In this document: piece after piece, positions 19,308-26,703 of the stretch
Position numbering within the stretch: position 1 is the stretch's first letter
Layout of the letters: every line of letters begins with the position of its first letter
Assembly (NCBI RefSeq): GCF_017468685.1
Contig: NZ_JAFUHT010000051.1
Location: forward strand, 1-52,022
Direction of reading: 5' to 3'
Origin: Methanobrevibacter sp.
Lineage (GTDB): Archaea > Methanobacteriota > Methanobacteria > Methanobacteriales > Methanobacteriaceae
Length of the DNA stretch: 52,022 bases
Translations under genes and position numbers: made by a program
The notes under the pieces: generated by a model
What the model was told of the DNA's origin: nothing
Seen by the model: the letters and a program-made list of their open reading frames with translations, nothing else
Database searches by the model: none

Positions 19308-19334
19308 AAAATATATATAGCTTAAATTAAGCTA
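19308..19334 (+). promoter_or_regulatory. TATA box followed by a 17-nt palindrome
   Basis: The TATA box ATATATATAG at 19311-19320 runs directly into the palindrome TAGCTTAAATTAAGCTA at 19318-19334. It lies 29-45 bp upstream of the aminotransferase ATG. Placed between TATA and the expected transcription start, the palindrome is well positioned as an operator; no regulator is identified. Confidence 0.5.
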
Positions 19335-19362
19335 ATTTTCTAGAAAATTGGAGGAAAAATTA

Positions 19363-20505
19363 ATGAACGATATCTTATTAATGCTTCCTGGACCAACAAC
19401 AGTGCATCCTAGAGTACTCAATGCAATGTCACAAGCTGTTGTTAACCACAGAGGAGCAAAATATGGTGAAATATTAACTGAAACTACTGAATTAATGAGT
19501 AAAGTTTTCCAAACCCCAAATAACTCTTATTTACTAACTGGATCTGGAACTGCAGCTATGGAAGCAGGAATTGCCAACACTGTAGCACCTGGAGAAAAAA
19601 TGTTAAATGTCGTAGGTGGAAAATTCGGTGAAAGATTCATGAAAATTGCGCAAACCCATGGAATCGATGCCAAAGAATTAGCAGTAGAATGGGGAACTGC
19701 TGTAACACCTCAAGCTATTAAAGAAGCTCTTGACGAAGATGAAGACATTAAAGCAGTTAGTGTAATTCACAATGAAACCTCTACCGGTGTAGCTGCACCT
19801 ATTGAGGAAATCGGTAAAGTAATGAAAAACTACGATGCACTATACATTGTAGATACCGTATCATCCCTTGCAGGAGATGAAGTGAACGTTGAAAAATTCG
19901 GAATTGACGTTTGTCTTACCGGATCTCAAAAATGTATCGCTGCACCACCGGGCATGGCTGCAATCACATTCAGTGACGACGCATGGGCTGCAGCAGAAAA
20001 AGTGGAAACCAACACTTTCTACTTAGACATGAAAGCTGCTAAAAAAAGCGGAGACAAAGTACCTCCTCAAACTCCATACACTCCATCAGTTTCACTCACA
20101 TATGCAATGAATGAAGCTTTAAAAATGGTTATAGAAGAAGGAATTGACAACAGAGTTGCACGTCACCACAAAGCTGCTAAAGCAAGTGTTGCTGCAGTTA
20201 AAGCATTAGGTTTAGAATTATTCGCTGATGAAGCAGTATCCTCTGCAACCGTAACTGCTGTTAAAATGCCTGAAGGAATTACTGATGATCAGTTCAGAGG
20301 CACAACCCGTGACAAATATGGTGTAGAATTAGCTGGCGGTCAAGATCACTTGAAAGGAAACATTTTCAGAATCGGACACATGGGAAATATTTCCTACAAG
20401 GAATTAACTCAAACCTTTGCTGCTATCGGTATGACTTTAAAAGGTTTAGGTGTAATTGACGACGCTGGTGCTGGTGTTTCATCCATTGCAGAATCATACT
20501 TATGA
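19363..20505 (+). CDS. Class V aminotransferase (serine-pyruvate / alanine-glyoxylate type)
   Basis: A 380-aa PLP enzyme. It begins 'MNDILLMLPGPTTVHPRVL', has the 'TGSGTAAMEA' phosphate-binding segment, 'YIVDTVSSLAGDEV' with the cofactor-stacking Asp, and the Schiff-base lysine K190 in 'LTGSQKCIAAPPG'. It belongs to the serine-pyruvate/alanine-glyoxylate family; methanogen homologues are often annotated as broad-specificity aspartate aminotransferases, so the natural amino donor is not settled. I chose the ATG at 19363: GGAGG sits at 19350-19354, and a longer frame from the TTG at 19348 would include the ribosome site. A palindrome lies between TATA and start. A T-rich tract after the stop (20510-20537) probably ends the transcript. 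Confidence 0.87.
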   Translation: MNDILLMLPGPTTVHPRVLNAMSQAVVNHRGAKYGEILTETTELMSKVFQTPNNSYLLTGSGTAAMEAGIANTVAPGEKMLNVVGGKFGERFMKIAQTHGIDAKELAVEWGTAVTPQAIKEALDEDEDIKAVSVIHNETSTGVAAPIEEIGKVMKNYDALYIVDTVSSLAGDEVNVEKFGIDVCLTGSQKCIAAPPGMAAITFSDDAWAAAEKVETNTFYLDMKAAKKSGDKVPPQTPYTPSVSLTYAMNEALKMVIEEGIDNRVARHHKAAKASVAAVKALGLELFADEAVSSATVTAVKMPEGITDDQFRGTTRDKYGVELAGGQDHLKGNIFRIGHMGNISYKELTQTFAAIGMTLKGLGVIDDAGAGVSSIAESYL

Positions 20506-20600
20506 TTCTGTTCTTTTTCTTTTTTTATTATATTTTAGTTATAAGTTATAACCCACTATTTTTTTGAAAAAATTTTCTGCTTGTAAGTTATAAGTTATAT

Positions 20601-20775
20601 GTTACACTTGAAATGCATGTCTTCAACTTGTGTATTAGAACTTATAAGTGAAAAGTTACACTTGAAATCGATGTCTTCAACTTGTGTATTAGAACTTATA
20701 AGTGAAAAGTTACACTTGAAATGCACGTCTCAAAATTTAGTTGTAAGTTATAAGTTACACTTGCAATATATGTCT
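20601..20775. repeat. 54-bp tandem repeat, about 3.5 copies
   Basis: Copies start at 20601, 20655, 20709 and 20754, with spacings of 54, 54 and 45 bp. Each begins GTTACACTTGAAAT (last copy GTTACACTTGCAAT). The first two are nearly identical and carry TTGAA/TTCAA arms nine bases apart and the palindrome ACTTATAAGT. Related AAGTTATA-type words run from 20538. The array lies in the 350-bp spacer between the aminotransferase and the GerW-like gene; no gene is apparent there. The word TTACACTTGAA recurs on the other strand at 41209-41220 and 43887-43898. Confidence 0.85.
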
Positions 20776-20855
20776 TATAACTGAAAAAAGTATTACTTTA
20801 AGAAATTATTTAAAAAATGAAAACAAAAATATAACCAATAATAGGATGTGAAACT

Positions 20856-21278
20856 ATGGCTGAAAATATAAAAACAACAGTTGAAGAATTACGTAAATTA
20901 ATCAATGTTGATAATGTAATAGGTACACCAATAGAAACTGAAGATAAAATCTTAATTCCAGTAATGAAAATGGGAGTAGGATTTGGAGCTGGTGAAAACA
21001 TATTAGGCAGTGAAGGAAGCGACGCTGCAGGAGCAGGTGCTGGAGTAGAACCAATATCCATGGTAATGATACCTAAAAAAGGAAATGATGCTGAAGGAGT
21101 TCGTGTACTTGACTTAAGTAAAGGAACCGAAACCAACAAGGCAATATCCGACATTGGGCTTGTCATTACTGATTTAGTGAAAAGCTTCTTGGATTCACAG
21201 CAAGGAGTATCAGAATACTATGATGAATCCGAATACATAGAGCCTGAATTCACCACAAGCGAAGAACAACAAGAATAG
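20856..21278 (+). CDS. GerW/YtfJ family protein
   Basis: A 140-aa protein matching the GerW (YtfJ) family: 'TTVEELRKLINVDNVIGTPI', 'TEDKILIPVMKMGVGFGAGE', a glycine/alanine-rich loop (residues about 49-67), then 'VEPISMVMIPKKG'. In Bacillus the family takes part in spore germination; archaea do not sporulate, so the role here is unknown. The acidic tail from about residue 120 (YYDESEYIEPEFTTSEEQQE) is low-complexity. It is followed 11 bp later by a DUF2953 gene, the same pairing as ytfJ-ytfI in Firmicutes, suggesting a conserved functional pair. Confidence 0.82.
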   Translation: MAENIKTTVEELRKLINVDNVIGTPIETEDKILIPVMKMGVGFGAGENILGSEGSDAAGAGAGVEPISMVMIPKKGNDAEGVRVLDLSKGTETNKAISDIGLVITDLVKSFLDSQQGVSEYYDESEYIEPEFTTSEEQQE

Positions 21279-21289
21279 GACTTTACTAC

Positions 21290-21868
21290 ATGTTAAACAT
21301 CCTAGGGATGATTATACTAATAATCATCTTATTTATTATTATTTTACTCTTGATTGGGATTAAACTACAACTGGAGTATAATAAAAAGGGTAGTAAAGTC
21401 AAAGGATGTTTAAAAATACTTATTTTCAAAAAATTAAAAATATACACATACCATTTCCCCTCTGATGATGCTGATGAGGACACAGATGATGAAAAAGAAC
21501 ACGAAAGAGACCACAAAAAACTGTTTGATCTGGCCAAACCCTGTTTTAAATATTTCAAAAGCTATCTGAAATCCGCTTTAAAAATTATAAAAATCGAAAA
21601 ATTTGAAAACCACTTCACCGTCGGTTTTGCAAGCTATGCAGACACCGGAAAATACATTGGAATAATCTGGGGAATTCTTGCAGTCATCAATTCAATGCAT
21701 GAAAAGTTAAAGATAAGCGCCGAACCATCATTTACAGGAAGCACTTTTGATGCAATTGGAATAAACGAAGTTGAAATCTATCCTCTTAAACTCTTGATTC
21801 CAACAGTCAAGTTAATTTCAAAAAAGGAAGTCAGAATATTCATAAGAGGTGTTATGGATGAGCGATGA
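21290..21868 (+). CDS. DUF2953 domain protein (YtfI-like)
   Basis: A 192-aa protein with one N-terminal transmembrane helix (residues about 3-25), then a cytoplasmic or surface domain. A highly charged linker (DDADEDTDDEKEHERDHKK) at about 61-79 separates two parts. The C-terminal part 'FTVGFASYADTGKYIGIIWG...' fits DUF2953. In Bacillus the homologue ytfI lies next to ytfJ (gerW). Here the same two genes are adjacent, and the end of this gene overlaps the start of the next by 11 bp, so three genes form one operon. Confidence 0.72.
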   Translation: MLNILGMIILIIILFIIILLLIGIKLQLEYNKKGSKVKGCLKILIFKKLKIYTYHFPSDDADEDTDDEKEHERDHKKLFDLAKPCFKYFKSYLKSALKIIKIEKFENHFTVGFASYADTGKYIGIIWGILAVINSMHEKLKISAEPSFTGSTFDAIGINEVEIYPLKLLIPTVKLISKKEVRIFIRGVMDER

Positions 21869-22118
21869 TTTTCTAAAAGATCTTTTTGAAATCCGTGAGG
21901 ATACAACATTTGAGTTTAAAGAAATCTGCGGATTCACATTTGCATTCATGACAAAAACAACACTCATCAAGGATAAAATTTCAGCATATGAAATCATCCC
22001 AATCGGAATAATTTACACAGAAAATGATGAATATTATTTCGCACCCCTAGATAGAGTGGATTATATTGATGATGTTATTGAAGAATATGTGAAAATTGCC
22101 TCCAAAATTAAATATTGA
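21858..22118 (+). CDS. Small acidic protein of unknown function
   Basis: An 86-aa protein (MSDDFLKDLFEIREDTTFEF...YVKIASKIKY) rich in acidic and aromatic residues, with no membrane segment. I do not recognise a family. The ATG at 21858 is preferred: AGAGGTG at 21845-21851 is its likely ribosome site and lies inside the end of the DUF2953 gene, giving an 11-bp overlap. A GTG at 21849 is an alternative. Position makes it the third gene of the GerW-DUF2953 operon and a possible soluble partner. Confidence 0.7.
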   Translation: MSDDFLKDLFEIREDTTFEFKEICGFTFAFMTKTTLIKDKISAYEIIPIGIIYTENDEYYFAPLDRVDYIDDVIEEYVKIASKIKY

Positions 22119-22154
22119 TTTAAACGAGTTAAATTGATTTTAAAAGAAACTGAC

Positions 22155-22274
22155 ACATTTATATATTAAAAAAACCATATTACTTAACATGATGTGAAAA
22201 CAAAAGTATTTCACAAAATAATGTACTTAAACAGATAAGTACTATTAAAATTAATGCAATCAAGTAACCCTTGA
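22155..22274 (+). promoter_or_regulatory. Promoter and long leader with three inverted repeats
   Basis: A TATA box (TTTATATATTAAA) lies at about 22158-22170. Downstream, before the GGAGG ribosome site of the XRE-ImmA gene, come three inverted repeats: GTGAAA/TTTCAC (22194-22214), GTACTT/AAGTAC (22223-22242) and TCAAG/CTTGA (22260-22274). The leader would be about 100 nt. XRE proteins often bind such repeats at their own promoters; that is an inference here. Confidence 0.45.
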
Positions 22275-22299
22275 TAAATTAAACAAATGGAGGCATAAT

Positions 22300-23325
22300 A
22301 TGGGAAGAGTACAGATTAATCCAGAAGCACTGAAATGGGCAAGAATAGATGCAGGGTATGAATATTCAAATTTACCAAATAAAATTAAACCTAAATTCAA
22401 AGAATGGGAAAATGGAAAATTGATGCCCACTTGGAATCAACTATGCGACATTAGCAAGTATTTCAAAAGACCAACAGCATTTTTCTTTAGAGAAAAATTT
22501 CCAGACCACATAAACATGGATTTTATAGAATATAGAAAATTAGATTCATATGAATCTGACATCAAATCACCCTCATTAACAATTGGAATCAGGGAAGCAA
22601 TTTCAAAAAGAAAAAATTTTTTAGAGTTAATGGAAGATATGCATTATCCGATTGCCTCCTTTGGACGATATAAATTGAATTCAAGGAACATCTCTGAATT
22701 ATCAAATCATATAAGAGATATTTTAAAAATAGATTTGAACCAGCAAAAATCATGGCTATACAATAATGGTAGAAAAGATTCTGCCCATTATACCTTCCTG
22801 AATAACTGGAAAGAACATATTAGCTCAAAATTAGGCGTTTTGATTTTTGAAATACCTCGTGTTTCATTAAATGAAATGAGAGCATTATGCATATATTACG
22901 ATGAATATCCAATAATTCTACTGAATAGTGCTGATTCGCCTAATGCCCGAATATTTTCAATATTCCATGAATTGACACATTTGATTTTGGGAGAAAGTGC
23001 AATCTGCGATGTGGACAAAAGCAATTCAAAAGAATGGTTATGCAATTCCGTAGCTGCAGAATTTTTAGTTCCTAAAAATGATTTAATGAAACATCCGATT
23101 GTTGTGAAAAAACAAAGCAACTGGACTATTGAAGAATTATCGAAAAAACGAAGTTCAGGAGGAAGATCTCCCGTTTTAAACCAAATTAAGTATAATGGGA
23201 AATTATACACACAATTATTTTTAACCGCTTATGAAAATGGAGTGATTTCAAGTGTTGAATTTTCACAAAGTGTTGGTTTGAGATTGAAACATGTTGATGA
23301 GTTAACAGAAAAATTGTTTCAATGA
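22300..23325 (+). CDS. XRE-family regulator fused to ImmA/IrrE metallopeptidase
   Basis: A 341-aa protein. Residues about 5-60 are a helix-turn-helix of the XRE/HigA-like type, with 'FKEWENGKLMPTWNQLCDIS'. From about residue 195 comes an ImmA/IrrE (COG2856) peptidase: 'FHELTHLILGE' holds the zinc motif H223-E224-x-x-H227, with E254 in 'VAAEFLVP' as likely third ligand. Such proteins cleave repressors in stress or mobile-element control. Oddity: after 'TIEELSKK' (about 283) the segment normally reading like 'F.VS.E.I..RL' is missing and the sequence jumps to 'RSSGGRSP', so a stretch appears deleted in frame. GGAGG lies before the ATG. Confidence 0.82.
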   Translation: MGRVQINPEALKWARIDAGYEYSNLPNKIKPKFKEWENGKLMPTWNQLCDISKYFKRPTAFFFREKFPDHINMDFIEYRKLDSYESDIKSPSLTIGIREAISKRKNFLELMEDMHYPIASFGRYKLNSRNISELSNHIRDILKIDLNQQKSWLYNNGRKDSAHYTFLNNWKEHISSKLGVLIFEIPRVSLNEMRALCIYYDEYPIILLNSADSPNARIFSIFHELTHLILGESAICDVDKSNSKEWLCNSVAAEFLVPKNDLMKHPIVVKKQSNWTIEELSKKRSSGGRSPVLNQIKYNGKLYTQLFLTAYENGVISSVEFSQSVGLRLKHVDELTEKLFQ

Positions 23326-23387
23326 ATTGGACATCCCCTGCATGACTTTTGATGAGTTCATGATTCATAATGGCTGGCAATGGTGAG

Positions 23388-24920
23388 TTATTTTGGAAGT
23401 GGAATATCCTCACTTTCCACAATAACCTCAACAACCAACGGCCCTGTCAAATCATTACCTAAAAGAAGTTCCAAATCAGCCAAATTATCAACCCTCACTG
23501 CATCAATACCATAACTTGAAGCTAATTTTACAAAATCAGGATTATTTAATTTAACCTGATATGCATCCATTGAGTAGAATGATTCCTGCCATTGTCTGAT
23601 TATCCCATATTCAGAATTGTTTAAAATAAATACTATGACATCCAGATTATTTTCCTTTAATGTTGCAAGTTCCTGAAGGTTCATCTGGAAATCCCCGTCA
23701 CCATTTATGACAATTATTTTCTCACCTGTTGCAATAGCTGCTCCAATCGCTGCCGGAAGTCCATAACCCATAGGAGCCATTGCACCTGAGAACAAAAGCT
23801 GTCTTGGTTTGAGGGATTTTTTAAGCAATGTTGTCCATGTTGTGTGTGAACCTGCATCTGAAACAATGATATTGTCTGAAAATTTATTTAAAATTCTTTT
23901 GATTGCAGATTGAGGTTTTCTTTCACTATCCAAACCTTCCAGATGATATGAATCATCTTTTTTAGTAATTTCACTTATCCAGTCAACTTCTTTAAATTTA
24001 ATTTCAGCTAAAAAGTCCTCAACCTTGCCGTAAATCGGATAATCGCCGACCAGAACATCCATGTTTATGTTCACATGGATGAAATTGTCAGGGATTTCAG
24101 GCAATGTCCTTTCACTTGCCTTGATTGCCAAGCCTATTATGCAATCTGCATTTTCAAATGCATATTTTGCCTGTTCATTTGCCCTAATTCCGCACAGTCC
24201 AAGATTTAATGGATTGTTTTCTGATATTATGCCTTTAGCGTGAAAAGTGGTTGTTACCGGAATTTGATATTTTTCAGATATTTCCCGAATGTGTTCAGCC
24301 TGACCTATTGCCCCTGTGCCTAATATTAAAAGTGGCCTTTTGGATTTGTCTATAAGCTCCTGTGCCTTGGTTATGTTTGACAGATCATCGTCACACAAAT
24401 AGCACAAATCGAAATCATCGAAATCCTCCTGAAGAAGCACATCCTTTGAAAGATTAATGTGGATCGGTCCTTTTGGGAAGTTTTTCAGCTCATAAATTGA
24501 AGCTCTAAGCACATACATTGCTTCTGTTCCGTTTAAAGGATTATATGATGCCTGTGTGATATTTTTAAATATTTCAAATTGAGGTGTTGTCTGGAAATGA
24601 TTGGTTCCGCGATATTTCAGCTCATTGTCACCTGTCAGAATCAGCAATGGAATACTGTCCATGTAAGCTGTTGCAACAGCCATCACTGTATTTAGTGCTC
24701 CAGGTGAAGCTGTTGTGATGCATACACCGATTTTTCCGGTTGAACGGGCATAACCGTCAGCTGCATGAGCTGCAGCCTGTTCATGCCTTGTAAGTACATG
24801 TCTGACATTGCCTTTGGAGAGTGCTTCATAAAGAGGCATTATCTGCTCGCCCGGAATGCCAAAAACATCACTAATGTCTTCCTCTTCAAGAATCCTTACG
24901 ATTTTATCAGCCACATTCAC
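23388..24920 (-). CDS. Acetolactate-synthase-like thiamine-diphosphate enzyme
   Basis: A 510-aa ThDP-dependent enzyme of the acetolactate synthase/benzoylformate decarboxylase superfamily. The catalytic Glu is E47 in 'RHEQAAAHAADGYAR', and the ThDP/Mg motif is 'GDGDFQMNLQEL...NN' near residue 420. The three domains (Pyr, central, PP) are all present. At 510 residues it is shorter than typical IlvB (about 560), with no ilvN regulatory gene beside it, so it may not be the biosynthetic enzyme; the substrate cannot be named. Its ATG overlaps the end of the dUTPase/Dcd-family gene by 4 bp, so the two are translationally coupled. Confidence 0.8.
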   Translation of the reverse strand: MNVADKIVRILEEEDISDVFGIPGEQIMPLYEALSKGNVRHVLTRHEQAAAHAADGYARSTGKIGVCITTASPGALNTVMAVATAYMDSIPLLILTGDNELKYRGTNHFQTTPQFEIFKNITQASYNPLNGTEAMYVLRASIYELKNFPKGPIHINLSKDVLLQEDFDDFDLCYLCDDDLSNITKAQELIDKSKRPLLILGTGAIGQAEHIREISEKYQIPVTTTFHAKGIISENNPLNLGLCGIRANEQAKYAFENADCIIGLAIKASERTLPEIPDNFIHVNINMDVLVGDYPIYGKVEDFLAEIKFKEVDWISEITKKDDSYHLEGLDSERKPQSAIKRILNKFSDNIIVSDAGSHTTWTTLLKKSLKPRQLLFSGAMAPMGYGLPAAIGAAIATGEKIIVINGDGDFQMNLQELATLKENNLDVIVFILNNSEYGIIRQWQESFYSMDAYQVKLNNPDFVKLASSYGIDAVRVDNLADLELLLGNDLTGPLVVEVIVESEDIPLPK

Positions 24921-25375
24921 TCTTCCACCTCTTGATAAGAGCCATTGTATTCCCCTGAGCCTTCAACAGGAAATACTACTGCCTGGGCAATTCTGTCACC
25001 TGATTTGATTTTATATTCGAACTCTCCGTGATTGTAAATCATGAACATCAATGTTCCGTAAAATCCGGGATCTCCCACAGCGGTTTGAACTGAAATAAAT
25101 GACCTTAAAAGTGTTGAACGTGGAAGGTAAAGCATAGTATAACCTTTGGGAATCTTTACTTTCCTTTTTATACTTGCAAGATATGCAGTGTGAGGTTTTA
25201 AAGTATATATTGGCCCATCCAGTTCCTCAATTTCAGGCAATTCCTTTTCATTGTCAATCAAAGAGCCAGCAGTCTTTTGAACATAAATCTTGTCCAATTC
25301 CAAGTCGATTCCGGATGGCTGCACCAAATCTGCAAAATCCGGAAAGAGTTTAACAAGTTCCTTTTCACCAAGCAT
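24917..25375 (-). CDS. dUTPase / dCTP-deaminase family protein
   Basis: A 152-aa trimeric dUTPase-fold protein. It has 'VQPSGIDLELDKIYV' near the N-terminus, 'YLPRSTLLRSFISVQTA', 'VGDPGFYGTLMFMIYN' and 'GDRIAQAVVFPVEGSGEYNG'. These are the conserved motifs of the Dcd/Dut family, which removes dUTP or deaminates dCTP to supply dUMP. The short length favours a dUTPase over a full dCTP deaminase (about 190 aa), but this is not proved. Its stop overlaps the ALS-like gene start by 4 bp. It is divergent from the tautomerase across 63 bp. Confidence 0.8.
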   Translation of the reverse strand: MLGEKELVKLFPDFADLVQPSGIDLELDKIYVQKTAGSLIDNEKELPEIEELDGPIYTLKPHTAYLASIKRKVKIPKGYTMLYLPRSTLLRSFISVQTAVGDPGFYGTLMFMIYNHGEFEYKIKSGDRIAQAVVFPVEGSGEYNGSYQEVEE

Positions 25376-25438
25376 TTTATCAAATCCTTAATAAAGTATT
25401 TATTTAATTTAATTAATATAGTTAAACGGTGATAAAAT

Positions 25439-25627
25439 ATGCCAGTAATTACAATAGGTGGAAACGACGGAATAACTATCGAGAAAAAACGTGAAATGGT
25501 TAAAAAAGTATCTGAAGTTGTAGCGGAAGCATATGATCTTCCAATTGAAGCTATAACAGTATTAGTTCAGGCTTATCCAAAAGAAAGTATTGGTGTGGCC
25601 GGAGAACTTTTAAGCGATAAAGAATAA
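25439..25627 (+). CDS. 4-oxalocrotonate tautomerase family protein
   Basis: A 62-aa protein starting MPVITIGG, typical of the 4-oxalocrotonate tautomerase family. After removal of Met the N-terminal Pro is the catalytic base. 'LVQAYPKESIGVAGELLSDK' matches the family C-terminus. These small enzymes assemble as hexamers and tautomerise enols; the physiological substrate in methanogens is unknown. Stands alone. A GGTGAT ribosome site precedes the ATG, and a strong hairpin lies 9 bp after the stop. Confidence 0.87.
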   Translation: MPVITIGGNDGITIEKKREMVKKVSEVVAEAYDLPIEAITVLVQAYPKESIGVAGELLSDKE

Positions 25628-25636
25628 ACATTTTAA

Positions 25637-25658
25637 GGAGGTTATATGCATAACCTCC
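25637..25658 (+). terminator. Hairpin terminator after the tautomerase gene
   Basis: Perfect 9-bp arms GGAGGTTAT and ATAACCTCC with a 4-nt loop ATGC, then AATTCTTT. It sits 9 bp after the stop codon. The left arm looks like a ribosome site (AAGGAGG), but the ATG after it leads nowhere. Confidence 0.65.
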
Positions 25659-25707
25659 AATTCTTTAAACCAAAAAAGAACTTGTATTTGAAATATCAAA
25701 TACATTA

Positions 25708-26637
25708 TTATTTTTGGTTTTTATGAATATAATAATTTCCATTCATGGTAATTAAATCCAGTTTTATCAGCTCATCAATGTTTTTGCGGATTTTTTCATC
25801 AAAATTTTTACTTTTAAATCTCACCAGTGATTTTTTAATATCATCAAAGGTTGAATTATCAACTGCATCATATACTGATTTTTGAAAAGGAGTTAAATTG
25901 AAAATGATATCATTTAATGGGTCTTGAACATTATTAAAGCTCCAGACATTATCGGAAGCCTTAATGTTGAATTTATCTTCAAGTTGTGAAAGCTTATCTG
26001 TCAGCTCATCCAAATGGGGATGACTTGCAAGTCCGAATTTGTGCTTTGAAATTTTTCTCAGAAACTCCTGGTGACATTTATCCAAATCAATAGCCTGTTT
26101 TGTTTTAAATGACCCCAAAACATATGCCTTATCGTCAATGACTTCAATTACCCAAAATAACTTTGTTTCTTCATCATACTCGATTTGTGAGAATTCATTT
26201 ACATTCCAATGGTTGTCCAGAAGGAAATTTCTCACAAACTCGGCATCTTCCATCTTATCATAATATCCAAAGATGTAATCGTCTCCTGCAATTTGCTTTT
26301 TGATTATGAATGTATCGAAGATTCGTGTGATGTTCAAACCATATTTTGAGTTATTAGGGTTTCTCAGATGCCTTTTGTAGAGCTCATCAACTGCTTTTTG
26401 TGAGGGTTTTTTGGAATATCTTGCAAGAATGTGGAGCTTTTCATCAATTGCCTTAACAATCAGATAATCATTGTTGAATTCATATACATCATCAAGTTCG
26501 CCAATCTGCCAGTCATTTTGAATAAGCAAATCCCTTATGAAAAGCGCTTCATCAATGTTTTTGAATTTACCATAATTTCTGGAGCTTTTAACTATTGCAA
26601 ATGAATTTTTATTTTCACGAATGTATTTGTGACTCAT
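25708..26637 (-). CDS. Uncharacterised protein with two internal repeats
   Basis: A 309-aa soluble, basic protein of no recognised family. Two copies of one motif are visible: 'SRNYGKFKNIDEALFIRDLLIQNDW' region (residues about 19-43) and 'YIFGYYDKMEDAEFVRNFLLDNHW' region (about 120-143). This 'YG.F....EA.F.R..L....W' pattern recalls AP2-like or homing-endonuclease-associated DNA-binding modules, which is only a resemblance. The C-terminal third (about 230-305) has a helix-rich, winged-helix-like look. It could be a DNA-binding regulator. It stands alone, downstream of nothing co-directional and close. Confidence 0.6.
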   Translation of the reverse strand: MSHKYIRENKNSFAIVKSSRNYGKFKNIDEALFIRDLLIQNDWQIGELDDVYEFNNDYLIVKAIDEKLHILARYSKKPSQKAVDELYKRHLRNPNNSKYGLNITRIFDTFIIKKQIAGDDYIFGYYDKMEDAEFVRNFLLDNHWNVNEFSQIEYDEETKLFWVIEVIDDKAYVLGSFKTKQAIDLDKCHQEFLRKISKHKFGLASHPHLDELTDKLSQLEDKFNIKASDNVWSFNNVQDPLNDIIFNLTPFQKSVYDAVDNSTFDDIKKSLVRFKSKNFDEKIRKNIDELIKLDLITMNGNYYIHKNQK

Positions 26638-26703
26638 TGAAGATATTATATTGATGGATTTATTTAAATTTAATTAAAAAAAGAGAAAAAAGTTAAAAAA
26701 TAA

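Noticed and set aside
20601-20775. CRISPR array
   Set aside because: The repeated unit is the whole 54 bp with no unique spacers, only about 3.5 copies, and no cas gene in the window.
20599-20784. 61-codon frame through the tandem repeat
   Set aside because: It is a product of the 54-bp periodicity (a multiple of three); no ribosome site, and the sequence is repetitive.
20856-21868. Evidence of sporulation
   Set aside because: GerW and DUF2953 homologues occur outside spore formers, and no other spore gene is present.
25637-25658. Ribosome site and ATG of a new gene (AAGGAGG then ATG)
   Set aside because: The ATG frame runs only a few codons, and the sequence is a perfect hairpin better explained as a terminator.
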